In this document: positions 22,866 through 30,965 of the stretch, piece after piece | Position numbering within the stretch: the first letter of the stretch is position 1 | Layout: each line of letters opens with the position of its first letter | Source: Epiperipatus broadwayi | Taxonomy: Eukaryota > Onychophora > Udeonychophora > Euonychophora > Peripatidae | DNA: 64,000 bases | Assembly: GCA_028023455.1 (NCBI GenBank) | Contig: JAQFVV010006642.1 | Location: 1-64,000 of the forward strand | Reading direction: 5' to 3' | The notes under the pieces: model-generated | Databases searched by the model: none | The model's input: only the letters and a program-made list of their open reading frames with translations | Told to the model about the DNA's origin: nothing | Position numbers and translations under genes: made by a program

Positions 22866-23371
22866 AAATATGTGAAATAACAGGCTTTCTATAACTTCTC
22901 TCAATGCCTGAATGTGATCTACTGTGCTAAAACCGTTTTTTATGTCCAGCTTGTTTCTTTGGTTGATTAAAATCAAAAGTTTGCTATAAATAGTTGTACT
23001 TATCTTGATGAAAATTTTGTATAGAGCCGATAAAAGACTAACAAAGCTGTAATTTTTTTTTCATGTGTCAAAGCATCGACCGGGAAGCAAATCCGTGAAC
23101 CCAGGACAACTGCTTGTAAGGCAGCTGTGCTGACCACTCCACCACCAATGCTTGTGGGGAAAAAAGCTGTATTTTTTAAATAATTTTCATCATCTTTTTT
23201 AAATATTAATGTTACTACTCCATTCTTTCGACTATCAAGTACATTTTTCTCATTTAGACATTTGTTATATAATTTTAACAATAATATGTTAAGTAAAAGT
23301 GCTGGACCCTGATTAAGAATATGATCTAGCTTGGGATATTTCCAGTACTGGATTGTGTGCCTGTTATCCAA
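22866..23371 (-). pseudogene. Old RTE reverse transcriptase fragment
   Basis: The minus strand reads LLLKLYNKCLNEKNVLDSRK, then VVTLIFKKDDENYLKN, and after the SINE insertion FVSLLSALYKIFIKISTTI and NGFSTVDHIQALREVIES. These align without doubt with the RTE copies in this window (LAKLYTKCLNDKDVPEDWKN; ISLLSVLYKIFTKIITT; GFSTIDHIQVLREVIER). It covers the RT fingers region only. It is more diverged than copies 1 and 2, so it is an older insertion or a related family. Confidence 0.85.
23043..23171 (-). mobile_element. tRNA-derived SINE inserted in the RTE fragment
   Basis: Direct repeats AAAGCTGTA lie at 23043-23051 and 23163-23171. On the minus strand a tRNA-like body (GCATTGG ... GTCGATGC) is followed by TTTGACACATG and a poly-A run, the same architecture and sequence as the SINE at 48902-49005. 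An A-box-like TGGTGGAGTGG is visible. The insertion splits the RTE reading frame between DDENYLKN and FVSLLS, so it is younger than that RTE copy. Confidence 0.8.
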
Positions 23372-23800
23372 AACATGTTCACTATATATTATGGTTGGCT
23401 GGCACCTGATTCCAGCAGTCGTGGTGGGCCATGGTCAGCAAATATGGTCATGTTATGCTTTGTATAGCTCAATCTGGCCATGGGTATCATTGATAGTTAT
23501 GCTATCAATGGTATTCTCTTCTCTACTTGAACAGCGGTCTATTCCCATAGTATTCAACATATAAAATAATAATTACCAAGAAGTTAGGCTATTGAGCTTT
23601 ATAATAAGCTTCCTAAGGTTAGTTAAAGCCTAAAGATATTCAAAAGTTATTTTACAAAGTATTTTAAATCTGGCTAATATGGTAAATTTCGGGGGACTCG
23701 GTTCAAGTTTTTAACTTGTTTTTTGTTTTTCATATATATATACACACATGTAAAACAATAAACACACACGTAAAACAATAAATTACAGGTAAAATATACT
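23372..23800. other. Unassigned stretch, partly GC-richer
   Basis: At 23395-23540 the sequence is less AT-rich than its surroundings and has a 77-aa open frame on the plus strand, but nothing recognisable. A short duplicated run around ACACACGTAAAACAATAAA lies near 23750-23782. Confidence 0.4.
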
Positions 23801-23804
23801 TCAT

Positions 23805-24470
23805 GATTAACAGTTTCAAATTATAACAGTAAATAATGATCAATAATAATATAGAAATTTCTCAAGTACTTTCGATTGGGTTATAATCATTATCAACTGA
23901 ATTTACATGGCACATGATTTTTCAAGACTTATATTGGTCAATATCAACCGCTTGTCTATTTATTACAGAACCTTAATTAGCATTGCTTTATAAAAATTGT
24001 CTCTTTATTTTTTCTTTCTGTGATATCTTTTTTCATGTAACATTTTTTGGGGCATCCGAATTAAAAGTAAATTTAAAGCACCAAGATTTTCCATGGTCAA
24101 AGAAAAGGAAAGCATCATTAGATTAATTATTTATAATACTTTTCATATGTCTATTAAAAATGTTCCACAAAAATACTACAAATTAACAATCAGTCTAATA
24201 CTGCTTCAGTTACAATTGATCATGGAATATCTTGTTGCTTTAAATTTACCTTTAATTCAGATCCTACAGTAATATTACATGAAGAAATAAGTCAAAGAAA
24301 GAGAAAAGTTGGACAGGCAATTCTTATAAATCAATTTAAAGAATATGTAATAAATCTCGAACATCACGTGACATCTGCTTTTTTTGTCCAATATAAATTC
24401 AGTTAATAACGATCACTACATAATTGAAATTACTTCTGTTTAAGTTTATATGTTTAACAGTTTATTATTT
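23805..24470. mobile_element. Inverted pair of Penelope-like element 3' ends
   Basis: The minus strand (about 24115-23920) reads FDHGKSWCFKFTFNSDAP and then ISQKEKIKRQF; the plus strand (24210-24370) reads IDHGISCCFKFTFNSDP, then ILHEEISQRKRKVGQAILIN. Both match the C-terminal part of the GIY-YIG endonuclease of the Penelope-like element at 28.8-30.3 kb (FFDHEKTCKYKFKFDF; ILHEERNHCKRKIKEAIFIN). The two copies face each other around position 24158 and their flanks (for example TAAATTCAGTT) are inverted too. Both are degenerate. Confidence 0.7.
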
Positions 24471-24803
24471 ACTGTTACTATAATTTTAAAATGTTATATA
24501 CACATATTCAAACGAAATGTGTTAAGTGAGCATAATTGAATATAATTTTAAAATATGTATTTTACAAATAAAATAAAGTATTCATTGCAAAGTTTGACCT
24601 TTCTTCTACTGCAATTCTCTTCCTTTGAATCCTGACAGTTATACGAATTGAAAAAAATCAAGAAGAGTGTGAAAGATGCCACAGATAACAACACCATCTG
24701 AAAACAAGGCATAATAAAAGGTCATATTTTTTAAAGACTAAATATGTAATTCAATGTTCTTTACTTTATACCTTCTCTCTATCTTTATATATAATATATA
24801 GAG

Positions 24804-25022
24804 TGTGCTAATAGCTCTAAACAAGCTTATTTTATTTTTACTGATAGATGCAGCAACAGAACGCACTCTAAATCTCTATTTAGACTTATCTCCATCCCAA
24901 ATCGGTTTCAAGCTAGTGGCTGTCATCAGTTAAAAAAAAAAGCTTGTTCTGAACTATTAGCATGCTCTATATATTTCATTTTTGTAACTACAAGTTTTTT
25001 TTAAATTTTTTATGACTTGATT
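24804..25022 (+). mobile_element. H2 fragment
   Basis: Short inverted ends (TGCTAATAGCTCTAAACAAG / CTTGTTCTGAACTATTAGCA) enclose about 110 bp with TCCCAAATCGGTTTCAAGCT, matching the 17206-18031 element. A tail with ATGACTTGATTTTATT follows and runs into the TA tract. Confidence 0.6.
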
Positions 25023-25025
25023 TTA

Positions 25026-25027
<2 letters not shown>

Positions 25028-25108
<81 letters not shown>
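25028..25108. repeat. (TA)n microsatellite, about 80 bp
   Basis: Pure alternating TA. It directly precedes RTE copy 2. Confidence 0.95.
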
Positions 25109-25111
<3 letters not shown>

Positions 25112-25434
25112 TGCAGAAAGGAGTTTGCTATTAACTGAAAGGAGACCCTTTGATTCCTCTTGGAGGCCTTAAAGGAACTGAGCAGGGCAAATTCCTAATG
25201 TCCACTCCATACGTTCTTGTCGTTGCAGCTGTTATTACTATGTGATTATTCACATAGTATACGAACATGGATGGGCTGCTCACCAACACGCTTTAGCCAG
25301 CATGATGAGTTTATTGGCTTTTTACCTCTGAGTTTAAGATCAAGAAACACCATGGTCTTTCTTCTCAGTGCCTGATAAGGCAGAATGAATGTTTGTGTAA
25401 ATGATAAATATTTTTCCAATACATATATACAATT

Positions 25435-25641
25435 ATGACAGACAAAAATAAAGCATGGCCCTTATTCCCAGGAGGCTGTAAAGTCACCAACCAAGGCAGC
25501 GGTTGGTGTCCGAAGGCGGAGGGTGCTAAGAATCCCCTGATTGCGGACCCAGGCTGCCATTTGATGACGACTTTTTATTTAGGTACTTACAACTGCAGAT
25601 CACTTTCAAGTGAAGGAAGATTACAAGAATTAAAAGAATGA
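25435..25641 (+). CDS. RTE copy 2 ORF, N-terminal part
   Basis: A 68-aa frame starts MTDKNKAWPLFPGG and reaches the first endonuclease motif, TYNCRSLSSEGRLQELKE, before a TGA created by an inserted T. The NCRSL motif corresponds to the N-terminal Asn-containing motif of APE nucleases. The same leader peptide is readable in copy 1 (from 10002), so the extension is part of the family. Whether translation really starts at this Met is unknown. Confidence 0.6.
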   Translation: MTDKNKAWPLFPGGCKVTNQGSGWCPKAEGAKNPLIADPGCHLMTTFYLGTYNCRSLSSEGRLQELKE

Positions 25642-26665
25642 ACTGTCTTATATTAAATGGGACATTATTGGACTTTGTGAAGTTAGAAGAAAAAGAGAAG
25701 AAACAATTGATTTAAAAAGTGGACATATACTCTATTATAAAGGCACACATATTGGAAATACAAGTGGAGTAGGATTCATTATAAATAAAAAGTGGAAGAA
25801 CAATATTGTGGAGATTGATGGTGTATCGGACAGAGTGGCAAGATTAGTTATACAATTTAATAGCAGATACCAAATGCAGATAATTCAGGTTTATGCCCCA
25901 ACAAGTTCTCATAGTGATGAAGTAGTAGAAGATTTTTATATGGATGTACAAAAGGCTTTTGATCAGAGTAAACAACATTTTAAAATTGTTATGGGAGACT
26001 TTAATGCTAGAATTGGTAGACAAATGAAAGATGAAATTGCTGTAGGTAATTTTGGTTATGGTAATAGAAATGAGAGAGGACATAGACTTGTGGAGTTTGC
26101 AGAAAAAGAAAAACTTTATATTATGAATTCATTTTTTGAGAAAAATGTTAAAAGGAAATGGACATGGAAGCATCAAAATGAAGGTACAGCAGAATTGGAT
26201 TATATTTTGACTAACAGAAAATACATATTTCAAGATTGTAATGTTCTTAATAAATTTAACACAGGAAGTGATCATCGATTAGTAAGGTGTAAGTTACGTG
26301 TTAATGTAAAACTAGAGAGACAAAAATTATTAAGAAAAACAATATTTACAGTTGATATTCCTAATCTTCAGAAACATTCTAATGAATTTAAATTAGAACT
26401 TACAAATAGGTTTCAAGTGTTAGGAGATTTTGAACATGATACAGATTTGAATGAAATTAATATGAAAATAACTGATACACTTTTAAAAACTGCAACAAAC
26501 ATAGCTGGTAGAAAAAAGCAGCAATTGACTAATAAAATTTCTACTGAGACTAGAGAATTTATGAAGAAAAGAAGGAATATGAAGATATACAAAAATGATG
26601 TATTAAAAGAATTGAATATCTCGAATTTTGTAAAATGGTACGGAAAAGAGTTGAAAATGATATAA
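25640..26665 (+). CDS. RTE copy 2 endonuclease domain
   Basis: The frame is open from ELSYIKWDIIGLCEVRRK (the Glu motif) through GVGFIINKKW, QVYAPTSSHS, VMGDFNARIG, TAELDYILTN and GSDHRLVRCK, giving all main APE endonuclease motifs. From the Met at 25808 it is 285 aa. After ITDTLLKTA it enters the linker and runs out of frame near 26608. The product would nick target DNA for target-primed reverse transcription. Confidence 0.9.
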   Translation, partial: ELSYIKWDIIGLCEVRRKREETIDLKSGHILYYKGTHIGNTSGVGFIINKKWKNNIVEIDGVSDRVARLVIQFNSRYQMQIIQVYAPTSSHSDEVVEDFYMDVQKAFDQSKQHFKIVMGDFNARIGRQMKDEIAVGNFGYGNRNERGHRLVEFAEKEKLYIMNSFFEKNVKRKWTWKHQNEGTAELDYILTNRKYIFQDCNVLNKFNTGSDHRLVRCKLRVNVKLERQKLLRKTIFTVDIPNLQKHSNEFKLELTNRFQVLGDFEHDTDLNEINMKITDTLLKTATNIAGRKKQQLTNKISTETREFMKKRRNMKIYKNDVLKELNISNFVKWYGKELKMI

Positions 26666-26722
26666 GAAAGTATAACTGTGAAATAGCAAGGAAAGCTGTA
26701 GAAGAAAATAAAAGTCTCAAAA

Positions 26723-28393
26723 ATGTTAAACAACATTTTGGTATTGGGTAGGAAATTTATATCTGCAATAAGAAAAAAAGATGGAATTATTACTAAAAAG
26801 AGAGATGACATCATGAAATTGGTAGAAGATTTTTATCAAGAATTATATAGTAATAAAGAACAAGTACCTCCTATATCTATTACATCTTCCGAATTGCCCA
26901 GAATTTTAAATGAAGAAGTGAGACATGCAATTAAGTGTATGAAGAAAGGAAAGGCTCCAGGAAATGATGGAATTATAATTGATATATTAAAAGAAGCAGG
27001 TGAAGAAATAGAAACAATTTTAGCAAAGTTATATACCAAATGTCTAAATGATAAAGATGTACCGGAAGATTGGAAGAATGCAGTAATAATATTAATATTT
27101 AAAAAAGGTGATAAAGAAGATATTAGAAATTACAGACCTATCAGCCTTTTATCAGTTTTATATAAAATTTTTACCAAGATAATTACAACTCGTCTACAGA
27201 GAACTTTGGATTTCCACCAACCAAGAGAACAAGCTGGATTTAAAAGTGGTTTTAGTACAATAGATCATATCCAGGTATTGAGAGAAGTCATAGAAAGGAC
27301 AAACGAATATGAGTTGTCATTATGTTTTGGATTTGTAGATTATGAAAAGGCATTCGATTCTATACACATTTCTTCAGTGATTAAAGCATTGGATCATCAA
27401 GGTATAGATCCAGGATATTGTCATATTTTAAAGAATATTTATAAAAATGCAACAGCAACAATTAGATTACATAATGATACTGGAAAAATCAACATTGAGA
27501 AAGGTGTAAGACAAGGTGACTCCATATCTCCAAAACTCTTTACAGCAGTGCTGCAAGAAGTATTTTGTGGATTAAAATGGGAAACTAAAGAAGTGAAAGT
27601 AAATGGAGAGTATTTAAGTCATTTAGATTTCGCAGATGATGTAGTTGTTTTTGCAAATAATGCTTCAGAGCTGCAGGAAATGTTGCAGGAGTTAGCAGAT
27701 GAAAGTAGAAAAGTAGGACTAAAGATAAATGTTAAAAAGACTAAAGTAATGTTTAATCGATTTGCTCAAAATATGAAAATAAAGATTGATTATGAAGAAT
27801 TAGAAGAAGTTAACAGTTACAAATACCTTGGTCAGATTATTAATACAGATGGAAACATAATGGAGGAAATTAATCATAGAATTAAACTTGGTTGGAGTGC
27901 TTTTGGTAGAAATAACTTGATACTAAAAGGAAATATGCCTATGTGTTTGAAAAGGATGGTTTTTAACAAATGTGTTTTACCAGTTCTTACTTATGGATCT
28001 GAGACTTGGACACTTAATAGAAGAGCAATACAGAGACTTCAGACCACTCAAAGGAGTATGGAGAGATGTATGTTTGGAGTAACAAGAAGAGATCGAAAAC
28101 GCAATGTATGGGTAAGACAACAAACAGGTGTTACTGACCTTATTGAAAAAATTAAAAGATTGAAATGGAGTTGGGCTGGACATATTGCTAGAAGAGATGA
28201 TAATAGATGGACAATTGAAATTTTAAACTGGATTCCAAGAGATTGTAAAAGACCCAGAAAGAGACCACATGTGAGATGGATGGATGAAATAAGAAAATGT
28301 GCAGGGATGTTGTGGAGAAGAGAAGCTAAAGATCGGAGAAGATGGATTAAACTTGGAGAGACCTTCATCCTGCAGTGGATTGATAATGGTTGA
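26723..28393 (+). CDS. RTE copy 2 reverse transcriptase (intact frame)
   Basis: An unbroken 556-aa frame. Fingers motif NYRPISLLSVLYKIF lies at residues 136-150, motif A FVDYEKAFDS with Asp206, motif B GVRQGDSISP at 261-270, and motif C LDFADD with Asp305 and Asp306. The thumb and C-terminal region contain VLTYGSETW, GHIARRDDNRW and RPHVRWMDEIRK, usual for RTE-type elements. All catalytic residues are present. It is separated from the endonuclease frame by small indels, so the full polyprotein is interrupted. Confidence 0.92.
   Translation: MLNNILVLGRKFISAIRKKDGIITKKRDDIMKLVEDFYQELYSNKEQVPPISITSSELPRILNEEVRHAIKCMKKGKAPGNDGIIIDILKEAGEEIETILAKLYTKCLNDKDVPEDWKNAVIILIFKKGDKEDIRNYRPISLLSVLYKIFTKIITTRLQRTLDFHQPREQAGFKSGFSTIDHIQVLREVIERTNEYELSLCFGFVDYEKAFDSIHISSVIKALDHQGIDPGYCHILKNIYKNATATIRLHNDTGKINIEKGVRQGDSISPKLFTAVLQEVFCGLKWETKEVKVNGEYLSHLDFADDVVVFANNASELQEMLQELADESRKVGLKINVKKTKVMFNRFAQNMKIKIDYEELEEVNSYKYLGQIINTDGNIMEEINHRIKLGWSAFGRNNLILKGNMPMCLKRMVFNKCVLPVLTYGSETWTLNRRAIQRLQTTQRSMERCMFGVTRRDRKRNVWVRQQTGVTDLIEKIKRLKWSWAGHIARRDDNRWTIEILNWIPRDCKRPRKRPHVRWMDEIRKCAGMLWRREAKDRRRWIKLGETFILQWIDNG

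Positions 28394-28395
<2 letters not shown>

Positions 28396-28448
<53 letters not shown>
28396..28448. repeat. (AT)n microsatellite after RTE copy 2
   Basis: Alternating AT for about 50 bp directly after the RTE TGATGA end. Confidence 0.95.
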
Positions 28449-28450
<2 letters not shown>

Positions 28451-28699
28451 CTGAATATTGTCTTGACTATGGATTACTGAGTTCATTTTAAGCCTTGACT
28501 AGAATAATGGGATTTATATACATGTATGTGCATATATTTCTGGTTTTGATCAAATTATTAAACGTTATTTATACCCATTTTATCACTCTTACACTTACTA
28601 GTTTACTATGTTAATACACTGATAATTTGAAATATCTGTTCCAAATGTGCACAGAAATTAGTGGATCTAGCAAATTTTCAAAGATGAATTAAATCTGAT

Positions 28700-28722
28700 A
28701 ATCTTTCTCTTTCTCTCTCTCG

Positions 28723-28784
<62 letters not shown>
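28700..28784. repeat. (CT)n then (TA)n microsatellite
   Basis: A CT/TCTC run of about 50 bp followed by about 32 bp of TA, ending exactly where the Penelope-like element begins. Confidence 0.9.
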
Positions 28785-28790
<6 letters not shown>

Positions 28791-28914
28791 ATAAATTTAA
28801 CGGTTACATACTATTATAAACAATTCTTAAAATCTGCAGAAGTACTTTCAGTGAGTTTCTTCAACCTGTCTCAACTGCCATTAAATTCAGAATCAAAAGC
28901 AGAAGCAAACGTCA

Positions 28915-29601
28915 TCACTCGCATCTAGGTATTTTAATATTAGCAGCTTGTCGATTTATTAAATGCATTTTATTCCTGTTTATAAAAATTGCCTCTTTAA
29001 TTTTTCTTTTACAATGGTTTCTCTCTTCATGAAGAATTTTTACATTTTCAAAATCAAATTTAAATTTATATTTACATGTTTTTTCGTGATCAAAGAAAAC
29101 CGAAGGAGATATCAAATCATCATTATTTTTACTTTTTACATGCTTATATAACAATTCATGCTCCCTCAATCTTTTCTCAATACTGCACCTAGATTCACCT
29201 ATGTATGACAGCATACAATCACAAAAAAATTGATATATGACATCACTTTTCTGCTTGAGAGGTATGACATCCTTAGAATTATTGACTAATTTATTAATAT
29301 TGTTTGGAACATAGAATGAAACATTAAACATATTCTTATATAAATCCTTAAAAAATTTCACTTGTGGATTTGAAATAAATGGAATAGATATCTGTTGTTT
29401 ACTATTAATCTTCATTTCCTTTAAATTATTATAACTTTTTTTAAATTGACATAAAGTATTGTTTATTTGTTCCATTTTATAACCAACATCAAGCAATTCC
29501 TTGGTAAATATTTCAATATTTTTCAGTTTATCACTTTCGTAACGACATAATTTTTCATTCCTAAACAAAAAAAATCTAAAACTTGCCATCTTATGCATCA
29601 T
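28915..29601 (-). CDS. Penelope-like GIY-YIG endonuclease domain
   Basis: A 228-aa frame. The N-terminal 100 residues are the RT-endonuclease linker. The nuclease core follows: VIYQFFCDC (121-129, the 'GIY'-like strand with paired Cys), YIGESR (133-138), IEKRLREHE with the conserved Arg (141-149), FFDHEKTC, and ILHEERNHCKRKIKEAIFIN with the conserved Glu. The DHE...C and CDC residues fit the Cys/His-containing type found in these elements. It overlaps the RT frame by 4 nt in another phase. Confidence 0.88.
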   Translation of the reverse strand: MMHKMASFRFFLFRNEKLCRYESDKLKNIEIFTKELLDVGYKMEQINNTLCQFKKSYNNLKEMKINSKQQISIPFISNPQVKFFKDLYKNMFNVSFYVPNNINKLVNNSKDVIPLKQKSDVIYQFFCDCMLSYIGESRCSIEKRLREHELLYKHVKSKNNDDLISPSVFFDHEKTCKYKFKFDFENVKILHEERNHCKRKIKEAIFINRNKMHLINRQAANIKIPRCE

Positions 29602-30290
29602 TGGTACTTTTGAGCATAATTTATATATCCTCTTTTTTGCAGTGGCTTAGTTATTAGTTTATAATTTAATATACTGTTATCTCTTGTAATCATTAAATCT
29701 AAATATTTAATATTATTGTCCTGTTCTTTTTCAATAGTCCATTTCAATCCATTCAACTTATTTAATTCCTCTACAAGTAAATTTATACTATTAGTATTTC
29801 CACAAACAAAAACATCATCTACATATCTTTTGTAAATGGTAATATCTCCAAAATTACACATATTTAAAATACTACTCTCATATGTAGATAAAATGAAATT
29901 GCAAACTTGTGCAACTACATGCCGACCCATAGGCCAACCTTTAGACATCTTATAATATTGACCTTCAAAAGATGCACCAATGTTATCATTAAATTTTTTT
30001 AAAGAATTAACAATAAATTTTATCATATATTTACAAATACTTTTACTTTTTAATGCATGTTCAATTATTTTTATGGAATTCATTCTATCAATAGATCCAT
30101 ACATTTCTGTAACATCCAATGAAACAATAACATCATTTTCATCAATCATCAAATTTTTAATACTATTTACAAAGTCAAACAATGAAGCAATAGTATTTTC
30201 CCCAAATCCTAAAAAGTCTTGTAAAAGTTTACCAATATATTTAGAAGTCTGATACATGAATGAACCACCAAAATCTATCATAACTCGCAA
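29598..30290 (-). pseudogene. Penelope-like reverse transcriptase, C-terminal two thirds
   Basis: A 230-aa frame with VSLDVTEMYGSI (motif A, Asp present), GWPMGRHVVAQVCNFILS (motif B, usually G-P-M-G), YKRYVDDVFVCGN (motif C with both Asp) and FTxE-like WTIEKEQDNNIKYLDLMI (motif D). The catalytic core is kept. The N-terminal RT motifs are absent because the element ends at about 30295 in the inverted junction, and a frameshift separates it from the endonuclease, so it is not functional as it stands. Confidence 0.85.
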
Positions 30291-30304
30291 AGGATTATCT
30301 TCTT

Positions 30305-30926
30305 TATGTCATTTTATATTTGCATATGAGAGTAGAAACCATTGTAAAAGAAAAATTAAAGAGGCAATTTTTATAAACAGGAATAAAATGCATTTAATAA
30401 ATCGACAAGCTGCTAACATTAAAATACGAGATTCGTGGAATTTGAAGTGATGATGTTTGCTTCCGCTTTTGATTTTGAATTTAATGGCAGTTGAGGCATT
30501 TTGAAGAAATTCACTGAAAGTACTTCTGTGGATTTTAAGCATTGTTTATAATAGTTTGTAAACCATTAAATTTATTATTTCATTTATAATTACAATTTTG
30601 TTTTTAATTAACAGACATTTTATTTATTTTACATCTATATATATTAACTTTTAATTTTGGATTTTTTATTTATTATTTCAATTTAAATAGAATTTAAGCT
30701 TGATTAGGAGAAAATGTAGTTTTTTTTGTTTAAATTTTGTCATTGGTTGGGTAGATATTCTGTGTTAGATTTTGTGGACCAATCAGGGTTTTTTTGTTAA
30801 ATTTATAGTCTTTTATCAAATCTGTAATCTTTGAATATCGCCATTTTACTGTGTATTTTTTTCTTTCTGATGAAAACCAGTCCTCTGGTTGAAATATTAT
30901 ATTATTTCTTGGATTTATATGTTTTT
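30305..30926 (+). mobile_element. Inverted 3' end of the same Penelope-like family
   Basis: The plus strand reads SRNHCKRKIKEAIFINRNKM and HLINRQAANIKI, nearly identical to the C-terminus of the minus-strand copy, then continues through a homologous 3' UTR. Unlike the minus copy it goes beyond the shared TTTATTATTTCAT for another 330 bp, including a hammerhead-like motif, and ends in TA repeats. It supplies the full 3' UTR that the minus copy lacks. Confidence 0.85.
30867..30894 (+). ncRNA. Hammerhead-ribozyme-like core
   Basis: CTGATGA (30867-30873) is followed by AACCAG-TCCT-CTGGTT, a six-pair stem with a four-base loop, and then GAAA (30891-30894). CUGAUGA, stem II and GAAA are the conserved core of hammerhead ribozymes, and Penelope-like elements are known to carry hammerheads in their terminal repeats. 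I could not draw convincing stems I and III, so self-cleavage is uncertain; the motif may be a decayed ribozyme. Confidence 0.4.
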
Positions 30927-30930
30927 TGTT

Positions 30931-30965
<35 letters not shown>
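30927..30965. repeat. TA repeat at the palindrome's left edge
   Basis: An interrupted TA tract between the Penelope-like 3' end and the large palindrome; the palindrome inserted in or next to it. Confidence 0.85.

Larger units (their letters stand above)
25124..28398 (+). mobile_element. RTE-type LINE, copy 2 (nearly complete)
   Basis: This is the better preserved copy of the 3.3-kb RTE element. A 5' leader of about 310 bp precedes an ORF of roughly 980 codons encoding an N-terminal extension, an APE endonuclease and an RT. Only three frame breaks are seen: an extra T near 25637, one near 26608 and an extra G near 26748. The 3' end GGTTGATGA passes directly into a TA microsatellite. Similarity to copy 1 is high over the whole length, so both inserted relatively recently. 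Confidence 0.9.
28785..30295 (-). mobile_element. Penelope-like element, 5'-truncated
   Basis: The minus strand encodes an RT without its N-terminal part, then a GIY-YIG endonuclease, then a short 3' UTR that stops in a TA run. The RT-then-GIY-YIG order is diagnostic of Penelope-like elements. At its 5' side it meets, head to head, a plus-strand copy of its own 3' end (30305 onward). Such partial inverted copies are a known habit of these elements. Confidence 0.9.

Noticed and set aside
28223-28486. Frame of 87 aa with Tyr/Ile repeats
   Set aside because: It is translated (TA)n microsatellite joined to RTE antisense.
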